A DNA stretch of 64,000 nucleotides. Source: Pelagibacterium flavum (lineage in GTDB: Bacteria > Pseudomonadota > Alphaproteobacteria > Rhizobiales > Devosiaceae). The notes beneath the pieces are model-generated. The model was not told where the DNA came from and did not search any database. It was given only the letters and a program-made list of their open reading frames with translations. Of this stretch, positions 11,973-19,894 are shown in pieces. Positions within the stretch are counted from its first letter, which is position 1. Each line of letters starts with the position of its first letter. The DNA lies in the NCBI RefSeq assembly GCF_025854335.1, contig NZ_CP107716.1, positions 1 to 64,000 on the forward strand. Direction: 5' to 3'. Both the position numbers and the translations under genes were made by a program.

Positions 11973-12003
11973 TTGACTTGGAGTGCGCTCCAAGCCGTAG
12001 CTT
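11973..12003 (+). promoter_or_regulatory. MerR-type promoter and operator
   Basis: A -35 box TTGACT and a -10 box TAGCTT are separated by 19 bases, the over-long spacing typical of MerR-controlled promoters. The perfect palindrome CTTGGAGTGCGCTCCAAG (11978-11995) fills the spacer. The MerR gene starts 33 bases further on after an AGGAGG ribosome-binding site, so autoregulation with the downstream decarboxylase-like gene is likely. Confidence 0.85.
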
Positions 12004-12035
12004 CCCATGCGTCGTGACGAAAGGAGGGGCTGTTC

Positions 12036-12404
12036 ATGAAGATCGGCGAAGTGGCAAGGCGCTCGGGCCTGACAGCTCATACGATCCGCTATTATGAGCG
12101 GATCGGCCTTATTCCCTATGCCGACAGGGACCGATCGGGCCAACGTGACTACGACGCATCGGTCCTTGTCTGGATAGAATTTCTCGACCGTCTCAAAACC
12201 ACGGGAATGCCTATCCGGGACATGCTGCGCTACGCGGCCTTGCGGGCGGGCGGGGTTGAAACGGAAGCTCAACGCCGCAGTCTGCTCGAGCAACACCGCG
12301 ACCGCGTCCGCGCACATGTCGCCGAACTGCAAGCCTCTCTCCTCGTCCTCGACACCAAGATTGCCGGATATGCCGGCAAGGATCATGAGGATGAAAAAAT
12401 ATGA
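12036..12404 (+). CDS. MerR family transcriptional regulator
   Basis: The 122-residue protein has the MerR winged-helix N-terminus MKIGEVARRSGLTAHTIRYYERIGLI (described, residues 1-26), followed by a coiled-coil dimerisation helix ending in LQASLLVLDTKIAGY. It has no cysteine in the effector region, so it is unlikely to be a thiol-metal sensor and is closer to the short AdhR-like branch. Translation is coupled to the next gene by a 4-base ATGA overlap. It probably distorts its own long-spacer promoter. The inducing signal is unknown. Confidence 0.92.
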   Translation: MKIGEVARRSGLTAHTIRYYERIGLIPYADRDRSGQRDYDASVLVWIEFLDRLKTTGMPIRDMLRYAALRAGGVETEAQRRSLLEQHRDRVRAHVAELQASLLVLDTKIAGYAGKDHEDEKI

Positions 12405-12796
12405 CGCATCAATCCCCCAACATGGGCGAAAGCCGGCTCGAACGCGGCAAGCGGGCGCTTGCCGAAATCGACGGCGAGGCTGGCCAAAATGTCATCGCCG
12501 CACTGGCCGACATTGCCCCCGAGTTTGCAGACTATGTGTTCGAGTTCGCGTTCGGAGACATCTACAACCGCCCTGGCCTCGACCTGCGGGCCCGCGAAAT
12601 CGCCACCATCGCGGCACTGACAGCCATGGGCACCGCAACGCCGCAACTGAAGGTCCATATCGAGGCGGGCCTCAATGTTGGGCTGACCAGAGACGAAATC
12701 ACCGAGATCATCATGCAGATGGCCGTCTATGCCGGCTTTCCCGCGGCGCTGAACGGCCTGTTTGCAGCCAAGGAGGTCTTCGCCGCACGGGTCTAG
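12401..12796 (+). CDS. Carboxymuconolactone decarboxylase family protein
   Basis: A 131-residue all-helical CMD/AhpD-fold protein. The family core is visible as DLRAREIATIAALTAMG followed by QLKVHIEAGLNVGLTRDEI and the C-terminal MQMAVYAGFPAALNGL. There is no CxxC motif, so it is not an AhpD-type thiol peroxidase. It fits the gamma-carboxymuconolactone decarboxylase-like group, members of which are often controlled by an adjacent MerR regulator and respond to aldehydes or other electrophiles. The ATG overlaps the merR stop codon, which implies coupled translation. Confidence 0.88.
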   Translation: MTHQSPNMGESRLERGKRALAEIDGEAGQNVIAALADIAPEFADYVFEFAFGDIYNRPGLDLRAREIATIAALTAMGTATPQLKVHIEAGLNVGLTRDEITEIIMQMAVYAGFPAALNGLFAAKEVFAARV

Positions 12797-12797
12797 G

Positions 12798-12897
12798 TCG
12801 TTTCACCGTTTCGCGGAAACGCTTCAATTGCTCTAAGTCTTTTTGTCGCGCTTCTGAACCGGACAAGTGGTATACACTTATCCTGGAAGCGCTCTAG
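12798..12897. repeat. Palindromic repeat of family CAAAAGTGG, copy A
   Basis: A first hairpin CGTTTC/GAAACG is followed by TTTTTGTCGCGCTTCTGAAC, GGACAAGTGG, a mirrored half TATCCTGG and the end GCGCTCTAG. Related copies are at 13738-14034, 18210-18256 and 27262-27316. The right end CTCTAG supplies the stop codon of the minus-strand metallopeptidase gene. Confidence 0.7.
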
Positions 12898-13664
12898 AGC
12901 GCCATCAGAGCCGTGCCATTGGCCTTGAGCCAGGCCTTGGGGCGTTCGTAATCGGGGAAGGTCCTGGCGACGGTGCGCCAGAAGACCGGCCTGTGGTTCA
13001 TTTCGAGGATGTGGGCTACTTCATGGGCGGCGACGTAATCGAGCACGTCGGGTGGGGCGAGAACCAGCCGCCAGTTGAAATTGAGGCTGCCCGAGGACGA
13101 GCACGAGCCCCAGCGGGTCGACTGATCGCGCAGGGTGATGCCGGCGACCTTGACGCCCAGATTTTGCGCGTGGCGGGCGCAGGCGATTTCGAGATCCGCA
13201 CGGGCCTGGGATTTGAACCAATCGACAAGGCGGCGGCGCATGTGGTCGGGGCCGCCCGGCACGTGCAATTGGGGTTCGTTTGTATCCTCGATGAGGGTGA
13301 CGAGGCCGCGCAGCCGGTCGAGGCTGACCAGACGATGGGAGACGCCGCGCAGGGGAATGATGGCGCCCGGAGTAAGAGCGTAGGGGCTCTGGATGCGGTT
13401 GAGCCGGGCGGAAAGCCAGCCATTGTTGCGCTCAAGGAAGGCCTGTGCCTCGGGCCAGCGGCCGCCGCGCGGAACGGTCAGCATGGGTTCACCCCGTGCT
13501 GAAATGCTCAAGCGATAAGACCGCGCCCGCGCATTGACCCTCACGCCGACGGTGACGGGACCGGAAGTGGTCACGATTTCGGTGGTCTGGGGAATTGCGG
13601 TGCGGGCAAAAAGGCGGGGCAGCCCCATCCATCGTCTCTTTTGCAAGGGAATCGCTTGAGCCAT
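12894..13664 (-). CDS. YgjP-like (DUF45) zinc metallopeptidase
   Basis: The 256-residue protein belongs to the YgjP/SprT-like M48-type family. The zinc-binding motif HEVAH is at about residues 213-217, followed by MNHRPVFW. The family signature TRWGSCSSSGSLNFNWRL lies about 30 residues before it. The N-terminal half has the usual beta-rich segment RSYRLSISARGEPMLTVPRGG. The frame is open for 77 more codons upstream, but that stretch runs through a terminator hairpin and repeats, so the ATG giving MAQAIPLQK was chosen. Its TAG stop codon lies in the right end of a palindromic repeat. Substrates are unknown. Confidence 0.88.
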   Translation of the reverse strand: MAQAIPLQKRRWMGLPRLFARTAIPQTTEIVTTSGPVTVGVRVNARARSYRLSISARGEPMLTVPRGGRWPEAQAFLERNNGWLSARLNRIQSPYALTPGAIIPLRGVSHRLVSLDRLRGLVTLIEDTNEPQLHVPGGPDHMRRRLVDWFKSQARADLEIACARHAQNLGVKVAGITLRDQSTRWGSCSSSGSLNFNWRLVLAPPDVLDYVAAHEVAHILEMNHRPVFWRTVARTFPDYERPKAWLKANGTALMAL

Positions 13665-13696
13665 TATGCAGGCTGGCCCGGCGGACAAAACAAAAA

Positions 13697-13733
13697 AGAA
13701 GCGGCACGCCGGAAAGGAACGTGCCGCTTCTTT
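13697..13733 (-). terminator. Intrinsic terminator upstream of the metallopeptidase
   Basis: The stem AAGAAGCGGCAC pairs with GTGCCGCTTCTT around a 13-base loop. On the minus strand a T-run follows, so it would stop minus-strand transcripts about 30 bases before the metallopeptidase start. On the plus strand a shorter T-run is also present. It insulates the metallopeptidase gene from the DUF2852 gene. Confidence 0.8.
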
Positions 13734-13737
13734 TGTT

Positions 13738-14034
13738 GTCGCGCTTTCGGACTCGACGAGTGGAGGCTGCCCATCGCCGAAAGCGCTTTTGTGGGTGCCT
13801 TGGGCGGAGGAAACCCAAGGCGCGACCGGGGACCAAAGGGAGGGGGAACAATCCGCCGGCCGAAGGGAAATTGTCTTTTCGGGCCGCGCTTCCAATTATC
13901 CTGGGAGCGCTCTTGAGGAAACGTCACCGGCCCGTGGGCCGGTGAATGTCAGTTTTGTCCGTAGCGTTTCGCTTGCGCGGCCCTGCGGGTCCGAACCGCA
14001 AAAGTGGAATCCACTTTTGCTGGAAACACTCTTA
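13738..14034. repeat. Three tandem palindromic repeats (family CAAAAGTGG)
   Basis: This 300-base gene-free stretch contains three units. Unit 1 is GCGCTTTCGG...CCGAAAGCGC (13741-13786). Unit 2 ends TTATCCTGGGAGCGCTCT (about 13866-13917). Unit 3 has CCGCAAAAGTGGAATCCAC and the end AACACTCTTAG (about 13962-14034). Between them are extra hairpins, GCCTTGGG/CCCAAGGC (13797-13821) and CACCGGCC/GGCCGGTG (13925-13944). Unit 3 supplies the TAA stop of the DUF2852 gene. Confidence 0.65.
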
Positions 14035-14475
14035 GTACCCCTGACGTTCGCCGCCATCGTCGTTGCGGTGTTCGTCAGGGCGGGGGGCATTGCGGTCCCG
14101 CATGAAGCGATCGAACTCTTCGCGGTCACGCGCCTTGCGCAGATTGGCGAGGTGCTCTTCGAACGCCTGGCGGTCTTCTTCGAGCTTGCGGCGCTCCTCA
14201 TCGAGGCGCTTGAGCTGTTCTTCGCGGTACTCGTCGAATGCGGCATTGCCGGTGGAGGCGGCGCCATAGTGGCGCGGGCCACAATTACGGGATTTGAAAT
14301 GGGCCTTCTGCCGGCTCACCCAGGCGTCGGCCTTTTCGCGGCTCCCGCCCATATATTCGCCCCATAAGATGTAGGCGAGGACGGCCATGCCAAGCGGCCA
14401 GAAGATGATAAAACCCAGAACCATCAAAGCGATGGTAATCGGGGACCATGCGGGTTTGATAATTGCACTGTTCAT
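14032..14475 (-). CDS. DUF2852 domain protein, membrane-anchored
   Basis: The 147-residue product begins with MNSAIIKPAWSPITIALMVL and one hydrophobic segment up to about residue 38 ending YILWGEYMGG, which places it in the inner membrane. A charged helical region RLDEERRKLEEDRQAFEEHL (about residues 89-108) is a likely coiled coil. The tail is rich in Arg and Asp. This architecture matches DUF2852, a family of unknown function common in Hyphomicrobiales. It is divergent from the redox sensor kinase gene, with about 130 bases between them, so shared regulation is possible but unproven. Confidence 0.85.
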   Translation of the reverse strand: MNSAIIKPAWSPITIALMVLGFIIFWPLGMAVLAYILWGEYMGGSREKADAWVSRQKAHFKSRNCGPRHYGAASTGNAAFDEYREEQLKRLDEERRKLEEDRQAFEEHLANLRKARDREEFDRFMRDRNAPRPDEHRNDDGGERQGY

Positions 14476-14608
14476 GTTGCGGTCTCTCCAGTCTCGAACA
14501 CAACAAAATTTGGGGTCGCTGGCGCGCGCATCAAGGGTTGGCGCATAAATTTATCGCTCTTGAAATCTGCTATAGAGTGCCCATACGCCACACCGGAAGC
14601 GAGAAAAG

Positions 14609-15952
14609 ATGAGCGAAATCACCGAGTCCAGCGCCCCGATACCTGCACGCAGCGCCAACCCAATGCGACTCGAAACGCTCGTCCTTTTGCGCTGGCTGGC
14701 CATTTCGGGCCAGCTCATCACGGTGGTATTCGTGCGCTACGGGCTGGGATACGACCTGCCGCTTGGTGCGTGCCTGCTGCTGATCGGGCTTTCGGTCCTG
14801 GTCAATGCGGGGCTCCTGATCCGCTACGGACCGGGGCACCGACCATCAACGCGGCTGGCGTTTTTTCAGCTCGCCTATGACAGTCTGCAGCTTGGCGGAT
14901 TGCTGTATCTGACGGGCGGGCTGGGCAACCCGTTCGCCGTCTTGCTGCTTGCGCCGGTTTCGGTCTCGGCTTCGACACTGGCCTCGCGCGAAACGATCTG
15001 GGTGGGCACGCTGGTTATTGCGATTGCCAGCGCATTGTCACTGTTTCACATGCCATTGCCCTGGATCGAGGGCGTCCGTTTCGAGCCGCCGCGCATCTAT
15101 CTGACCGGGGTTTGGGTGGCGATTTTGTGCGCCGTGGGTTTTGTTGCGGGATACACCAACAAGGTGGCCCATGAGGCGCGCCAGCTGGTCGATGCGCTGA
15201 CCATCACCGAGTTGGCCCTGTCGCGCCAGCAGCAGCTTTCGGCGCTCGACGGGCTGGCCGCGGCTGCGGCCCATGAACTGGGCACGCCGCTGGCCACCAT
15301 CGCCCTGGCCGCCAAGGAAATCCGCCGCGACCATGGGGAAGGCGAGCTGGCCGAAGACCTCGACCTGATCATCGACCAGGTGGCCCGCTGCCGGGCTATC
15401 CTGGGCAAATTGCGCAATCTGCGACCGTCGGGATCAGACCTTTTCGACAGCGCCACGCTCTCTGACATCGTGGCGGAACTGGCCAAGGCCCATGAGGGGC
15501 CGGCGCTGGTGGGGGGCAAATCGATAAGCCTTGCACAAACCCGCGCCGAGCAGGACGAGCCGGTGATTGCGCGCAATGTGGCGCTGCTTTACGGGCTGGG
15601 CAATCTGATCGAAAACGCTGTGCAGTTCGCAAAGGCAGAAGTGACGATCCGCGCCGTCTGGGACGGAAGGCGGGTGATGATTGCCATCATGGATGACGGG
15701 CCGGGATTTCCGCCCGACCTTTTAAGCCGGCTGGGAGAACCCTATCTGACAACGAGGACAAAAGACCGGTTCGATCCGCGCCATCCCGATGGCGGGGGCG
15801 GGTTGGGCCTTGGCGTGTTTATTGCCAAGACGTTGCTCGAGCGGACCGGCGCCACGCTCAAATTCTTCAATGCCCGGCCAAACGGGCACGCCTGCGTGGA
15901 AATCAGTTGGCCGCGCGACACTCTGGTCCGAAATGCCGCACGCGACGTATGA
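14609..15952 (+). CDS. actS: Redox sensor histidine kinase, ActS/RegB/PrrB type
   Basis: The 447-residue kinase has six predicted membrane segments in the first 185 residues. It carries the RegB-type quinone-binding segment GGLGNPFAVLLLAP at 103-116 and the family H-box ALDGLAAAAAHELGTPLATI with phospho-His222. A cysteine at 261 lies 39 residues after that histidine, where the redox-active cysteine of RegB is expected from the literature. The N- and G-boxes (NLIENAVQFA, DDGPGFP, GGGLGLGVFIAKTLLERTG) are intact. The partner response regulator follows after 73 bases. The pair is expected to respond to oxygen or respiratory redox state. The symbol follows rhizobial usage; regB is equivalent. Confidence 0.93.
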   Translation: MSEITESSAPIPARSANPMRLETLVLLRWLAISGQLITVVFVRYGLGYDLPLGACLLLIGLSVLVNAGLLIRYGPGHRPSTRLAFFQLAYDSLQLGGLLYLTGGLGNPFAVLLLAPVSVSASTLASRETIWVGTLVIAIASALSLFHMPLPWIEGVRFEPPRIYLTGVWVAILCAVGFVAGYTNKVAHEARQLVDALTITELALSRQQQLSALDGLAAAAAHELGTPLATIALAAKEIRRDHGEGELAEDLDLIIDQVARCRAILGKLRNLRPSGSDLFDSATLSDIVAELAKAHEGPALVGGKSISLAQTRAEQDEPVIARNVALLYGLGNLIENAVQFAKAEVTIRAVWDGRRVMIAIMDDGPGFPPDLLSRLGEPYLTTRTKDRFDPRHPDGGGGLGLGVFIAKTLLERTGATLKFFNARPNGHACVEISWPRDTLVRNAARDV

Positions 15953-16025
15953 GGTATGTAATGTGTAAGGTTTTGACGTTCTCGCCACAATTGGCCATAA
16001 CCGAGACGCGAGAGGATCCAGGCCA

Positions 16026-16580
16026 ATGACAGATATTTCCGAGCTTCCCGAAACCGACCGCACCCTGCTACTGGTCGATGACGACAAGCCATTCCTGACC
16101 CGGCTCGAAAGGGCCATGGACAAGCGGGGCTTTATCGTTTCGATCGCCGATACGGTGACGGCCGGATTGGCGGCGGTCAAATCCAGCACACCGGCCTTTG
16201 CGGTGGTCGATTTGCGGCTCGAGGACGGAAACGGGCTGACCGTGGTTCAGGCGCTGCACGAAAACCGGCCCGACGCCCGTGCCGTGGTTCTGACCGGTTA
16301 TGGCAATATTGCCACCGCCGTCACGGCGGTCAAACTGGGGGCCGTAGATTATCTCGCCAAGCCGGCCGACGCCGACGATATCGTCAAGGCGCTTTTGGCC
16401 GGCGAGGACGATATCAAGCCCGAGGCCCCGGAAAATCCCATGTCGGCGGACCGGGTGCGCTGGGAGCATATCCAGAGGGTCTATGAATTGTGCGACCGCA
16501 ATGTTTCGGAGACTGCGCGGCGGCTCAACATGCACCGGCGCACGCTGCAACGCATCCTCGCCAAGCGCGCTCCGCGCTGA
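16026..16580 (+). CDS. actR: Response regulator, ActR/RegA/PrrA type
   Basis: The 184-residue regulator has a receiver domain with the acidic pocket VDDD near residue 18, the phospho-acceptor Asp62 in VVDLRLEDGNG, and the conserved Lys in YLAKPADADD. The C-terminal Fis-type helix-turn-helix VSETARRLNMHRRTLQRIL is the hallmark of RegA/ActR. Length is typical. It lies directly downstream of its kinase and upstream of the beta-CASP gene with only 30 bases between, so the three may be co-transcribed. Targets in relatives include respiration, carbon and nitrogen metabolism genes. Confidence 0.94.
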   Translation: MTDISELPETDRTLLLVDDDKPFLTRLERAMDKRGFIVSIADTVTAGLAAVKSSTPAFAVVDLRLEDGNGLTVVQALHENRPDARAVVLTGYGNIATAVTAVKLGAVDYLAKPADADDIVKALLAGEDDIKPEAPENPMSADRVRWEHIQRVYELCDRNVSETARRLNMHRRTLQRILAKRAPR

Positions 16581-16610
16581 TCGATACTCAGACCATCCCA
16601 GGAGACCTTC

Positions 16611-18197
16611 ATGGCCGTCGAGCTGACCTTTAACGGTGCGGCGGGCACCGTTACGGGGTCGTGCTACCGGATCGTCCACGACAGGGGCAACTTTCTTGTC
16701 GATTGCGGACTGTTTCAGGGCACCAAAACCGAGCGCGAGCTTAACGAAAAGCCGTTCCCGTTTGATCCGGGAGCGATCGATTTCGTCCTTTTGACCCATG
16801 CCCATATCGACCATGTGGGGCTGGTGCCGCGGCTGTATGCCAAGGGATATCGCGGGCCGCTGCACGCAACGGCGGCGACCAATGGGCTGATCGAATATCT
16901 TCTGGCCGATGGGGCGAGCATCCAGGAAAGCGAGGCTGAGCGCGAAAACAAGAAGCGCCGGCGCCGGGGCGAAGCGCCCGTGCCGCCCCTCTATACCTTG
17001 GCAAATGCCGAGGAGGCGCTCAAACACCGGTCCGATCATCCCTACGGCGAATGGATAGAGCCCGGACCGGGAGTTCGGGCGCGGTTCTGGAATGCCGGGC
17101 ACATCCTTGGGTCGGCTTCCATCGAAATCGAGGTCGAGGACAACGGCAAGCCGGTGCGCTTGTTGTTTTCGGGGGATCTGGGGCCTGACGAAAAGGTTTT
17201 CTATCTCAAGCCCGGCGCCCCTTCCGATTTCGACTATGTGATTTGCGAATCGACCTATGGCGGGCGCGAACGGGCCGATTACACGCTGGAAACACGCCGC
17301 GCGGCGCTGGCTGAGGAAATCAACGCGGCGCTGGACCGGGGCGGCAATCTGGTGATTCCGGCCTTTGCCGTGGAGCGCAGTCAGGAATTGCTGCACGATA
17401 TCGGGACGCTGATCGAAGACGGGACGATCAGTCCCAAGCGGGTGTTTCTCGACTCCCCACTGGCGCGGCGGGTAACGCAGGTCTTTGCCCGATACGCCCA
17501 CGAGTTCGACGATCTCGAACTTTCCCCCGAGCAATTGTTCAACAATCCACGCTTTTCGATCACCGAGAGCGTCGAGGAGTCCAAGGCAATCAACAAAATT
17601 GCCGGCGGCGCCATTATCATTTCGGCGTCGGGCATGGCCGATGCGGGGCGGATCAAGCACCATTTGCGCAACAATCTGATCCGCCACAATGCGACGGTGC
17701 TGTTCGTCGGCCATCAGGCGCGCGGCTCTCTGGGGCAGGTTATCCAGTCGGGGGCCAGGGAGGTGACCATTCACGGATCGCAAGTCCCAGTCCGCGCCCA
17801 GATCCGCTCGATCGACAATTATTCGGCCCATGCCGATCATTCCGAACTCATCGCCTGGATCAAGGGGCGGCTGCCCATCCATGGGACGCTGTTTCTGACC
17901 CATGGCGAGGACGAAGAACGTTCCGCGCTGCGCAAGGCGGCCATGGCGTTGGGGCTGGCCGGCGACCAGATCATCGCTCCAGAGCTCGATGACCGGGTGG
18001 CGTTGCAAGCTGGCGGCACCAGCCGGATCGTGGCGACAGGCACCGGGCGGATCGAAACCAGCCAGATCGGTCATGACTGGCACAATGGCTATGCCGAACT
18101 GATGATCGCGCTGTCGGACGCATTGCGCGCCGCGCAATCGGATTCAGAGCGGGAAGCGATGATCGAAAGGCTCAAAGCCGCGCTAGCGGCCAAATAA
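16611..18197 (+). CDS. MBL-fold beta-CASP protein (RNase / RNA-specificity domain)
   Basis: The 528-residue protein has the metallo-beta-lactamase zinc motif HAHIDH at about residues 63-68 and further metal ligands in GHILGSASIEIE and SGDLG. A beta-CASP insert follows with PAFAVERSQELLHDI and SASGMADAGRIKHHL, then the C-terminal HADHSELIAWIKG. This is the YSH1/CPSF-type exonuclease family; bacterial members are probable ribonucleases, distinct from RNase J. It sits 30 bases after actR and ends in a perfect hairpin that separates it from the convergent corC gene. Confidence 0.88.
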   Translation: MAVELTFNGAAGTVTGSCYRIVHDRGNFLVDCGLFQGTKTERELNEKPFPFDPGAIDFVLLTHAHIDHVGLVPRLYAKGYRGPLHATAATNGLIEYLLADGASIQESEAERENKKRRRRGEAPVPPLYTLANAEEALKHRSDHPYGEWIEPGPGVRARFWNAGHILGSASIEIEVEDNGKPVRLLFSGDLGPDEKVFYLKPGAPSDFDYVICESTYGGRERADYTLETRRAALAEEINAALDRGGNLVIPAFAVERSQELLHDIGTLIEDGTISPKRVFLDSPLARRVTQVFARYAHEFDDLELSPEQLFNNPRFSITESVEESKAINKIAGGAIIISASGMADAGRIKHHLRNNLIRHNATVLFVGHQARGSLGQVIQSGAREVTIHGSQVPVRAQIRSIDNYSAHADHSELIAWIKGRLPIHGTLFLTHGEDEERSALRKAAMALGLAGDQIIAPELDDRVALQAGGTSRIVATGTGRIETSQIGHDWHNGYAELMIALSDALRAAQSDSEREAMIERLKAALAAK

Positions 18198-18209
18198 GCC
18201 CTTTTTTTG

Positions 18210-18256
18210 CATCGTCCTTCCGGCAAAAGTGGCATCCACTTTTGCCGGAAGCGCAC
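18210..18256. terminator. Perfect hairpin between convergent genes (repeat copy C)
   Basis: The stem CTTCCGGCAAAAGTGG pairs perfectly with CCACTTTTGCCGGAAG around a CAT loop (18217-18251). It belongs to the CAAAAGTGG repeat family. It lies between the beta-CASP gene and corC, preceded by a run of T, so it could act as a bidirectional terminator. Confidence 0.75.
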
Positions 18257-19338
18257 TATTCCGCCGCCTGCTGGTTTTCCGGTTCGGGATGTGACGGGCT
18301 CTCGCTCTTGGGACCGGCGATCAACAGCCGCTGCTTGCGGCGGCGGCGGGTGATGCGGACCTGCTTGACCCGGCGGGCATCGGCGCGGGTGATCTCGAAT
18401 TCAAACCCCTTGAGCTTGGAGACGACCTCGCCGCGCACCGGGACACGGCCGAGCATGGCAACGATCAGCCCGCCCAAAGTATCGACTTCCTCGGCATATT
18501 CGCCGGGATCGAAATCGGGCCCGACGGCCTCAATCAGATCTGTCAGCTCCACGCGGGCATCGGCAATGAAGCTGTCTTCATCGACCGCGCGCAGCATCGA
18601 GGCTTCGCTTTCGTCATGTTCGTCCTCGATATCGCCCACGACCGCTTCGAGAAGATCCTCGATTGTCACCAGTCCATCGGTGCCGCCATATTCATCGATC
18701 ACCACCGCCATATGCATGCGGGTGGCTTGCATGGAGGCCAAGAGATCGGTGACCGGCATCGAGGGGGGCACGAACAGCACCTTGCGCACCAGATCGAGCT
18801 TGCCGATGCGCTGCTTGAGCACCGGGGTGACGAACTTGACCGGGCTTTGATTGTTGTGCCCGTTCGACCCGTTTCCCGCGGTCGGGGCTGCGGATCTGGC
18901 CGGTTCGGTGACCTTTTCGAGCACGTCCTTGATGTGGATCATGCCCACGACATTGTCGAGGCCTTCCTCATAGACCGGCATGCGCGAATGGCCGACCTGA
19001 CGGAACCTATCGATCACGTAGCCGACATTGACGCTAGAATCCACCGCTTCGATATCGGCGCGCGGCACCATGACGTCCTCGACGCGCAATTCGCCGAGCT
19101 TGAGCACATTTTGCAAAATGGCCCGCTCGGATGCGGAAAAGGTGGTGTCGGTGGGCAGGAACGGGCCCTCGAGCGCCTCCTTGAGATCGGTGCGCAAGGA
19201 CGCTGGCCGACCCGGCAGACGGGCGCGAATCCGCGCCCATAGCGATGGCTTTCTGTCGCTCGAAGTTGAATTAATATGGTCGCCCTCAGGGCGATGCGGC
19301 CGGCGCGCCGCGGCGCTAGATTGATCGCTATCGGTCAT
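18256..19338 (-). CDS. corC: CorC/HlyC-type protein with paired CBS domains
   Basis: About 360 residues. After a variable charged N-terminus come LRVEDVMVPRADIEAVD and a CBS pair (about residues 90-220), with GHSRMPVYEEGLDNVVGMIHIKD and MAVVIDEYGGTDGLVTIEDLLE as family signatures. The C-terminal transporter-associated domain ends VRITRRRRK. There is no DUF21 membrane domain, so it matches soluble YbeX/CorC. That fits its place after phoH-ybeY, as in the E. coli ybeZ-ybeY-ybeX order. Start candidates are GTG 19383, ATG 19356 and ATG 19338; none has a good ribosome site, and the last was chosen by family length. Symbol is by synteny. Confidence 0.87.
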   Translation of the reverse strand: MTDSDQSSAAARRPHRPEGDHINSTSSDRKPSLWARIRARLPGRPASLRTDLKEALEGPFLPTDTTFSASERAILQNVLKLGELRVEDVMVPRADIEAVDSSVNVGYVIDRFRQVGHSRMPVYEEGLDNVVGMIHIKDVLEKVTEPARSAAPTAGNGSNGHNNQSPVKFVTPVLKQRIGKLDLVRKVLFVPPSMPVTDLLASMQATRMHMAVVIDEYGGTDGLVTIEDLLEAVVGDIEDEHDESEASMLRAVDEDSFIADARVELTDLIEAVGPDFDPGEYAEEVDTLGGLIVAMLGRVPVRGEVVSKLKGFEFEITRADARRVKQVRITRRRRKQRLLIAGPKSESPSHPEPENQQAAE

Positions 19339-19405
19339 TTGGGGTGCGGTGGGCATTTGTCTTTTCGGCCCGACCGTCGGCACTCCGTATCTTGTTGCGC
19401 AAAGA

Positions 19406-19894
19406 TCAGTCGTTCAAAAGAACCTGACCATCATAGGGGTCTGGATACCCCAGCAGCCCCATAATATCGGTTTCTCTTGCCTCCATGGCAAGGGCTTCCT
19501 GCTCAGTTTCGTGGTCATAGCCCAAAACATGGAGCATTCCATGAACCAGAAGATGGGCAAAATGGTGCTCAAAAGGCTTTTCGAGTCCGTCAGCCTCGGC
19601 CACCAACGTTTCGTAGGCGAGCGATATGTCACCGAGAAGACCTTCGAGGGCATCGTCGGGGTCGAGCGCGGGAAATGACAGAACATTGGTCGGCTTGTCC
19701 TTGCCCCGCCACTCGCGGTTAAGTGCCTGTTGGGCAGCATCATCGGTCAACAGAACAGAGATTTCGCAAGGACCGTCCACGGCAAAGCCGGAGTTCTCCA
19801 GCGCCATGGCGAGGACTTTTTCGGCCAGGGGCTGGAGGGTTTCGGGCCAGTCTCCGGCCGCGCGATTGATCTCGACGGACAGTCTGGGCGTCAA
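19406..19894 (-). CDS. ybeY: Endoribonuclease YbeY (16S rRNA maturation)
   Basis: YbeY is a zinc-dependent endoribonuclease for 16S rRNA 3'-end maturation and ribosome quality control. The 162-residue protein has the metal-binding motif HGMLHVLGYDH near residue 121, preceded by GDISLAYETLVAEA. It overlaps the phoH stop by 4 bases, indicating translational coupling, and corC follows after about 70 bases. Size and motif are normal. Confidence 0.95.
   Translation of the reverse strand: MTPRLSVEINRAAGDWPETLQPLAEKVLAMALENSGFAVDGPCEISVLLTDDAAQQALNREWRGKDKPTNVLSFPALDPDDALEGLLGDISLAYETLVAEADGLEKPFEHHFAHLLVHGMLHVLGYDHETEQEALAMEARETDIMGLLGYPDPYDGQVLLND

Noticed and set aside
13664..13950. Possible small RNA on the minus strand ending at the 13697-13733 terminator
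   Set aside because: The strong terminator and hairpins are suggestive, but the stretch is made of degenerate copies of a known repeat family and I see no promoter or conserved RNA motif (6S, tmRNA, SRP or RNase P).
16068..18137. 689-residue minus-strand frame over actR and the beta-CASP gene
   Set aside because: It overlaps two well-supported plus-strand genes and its composition is that of a shadow frame.
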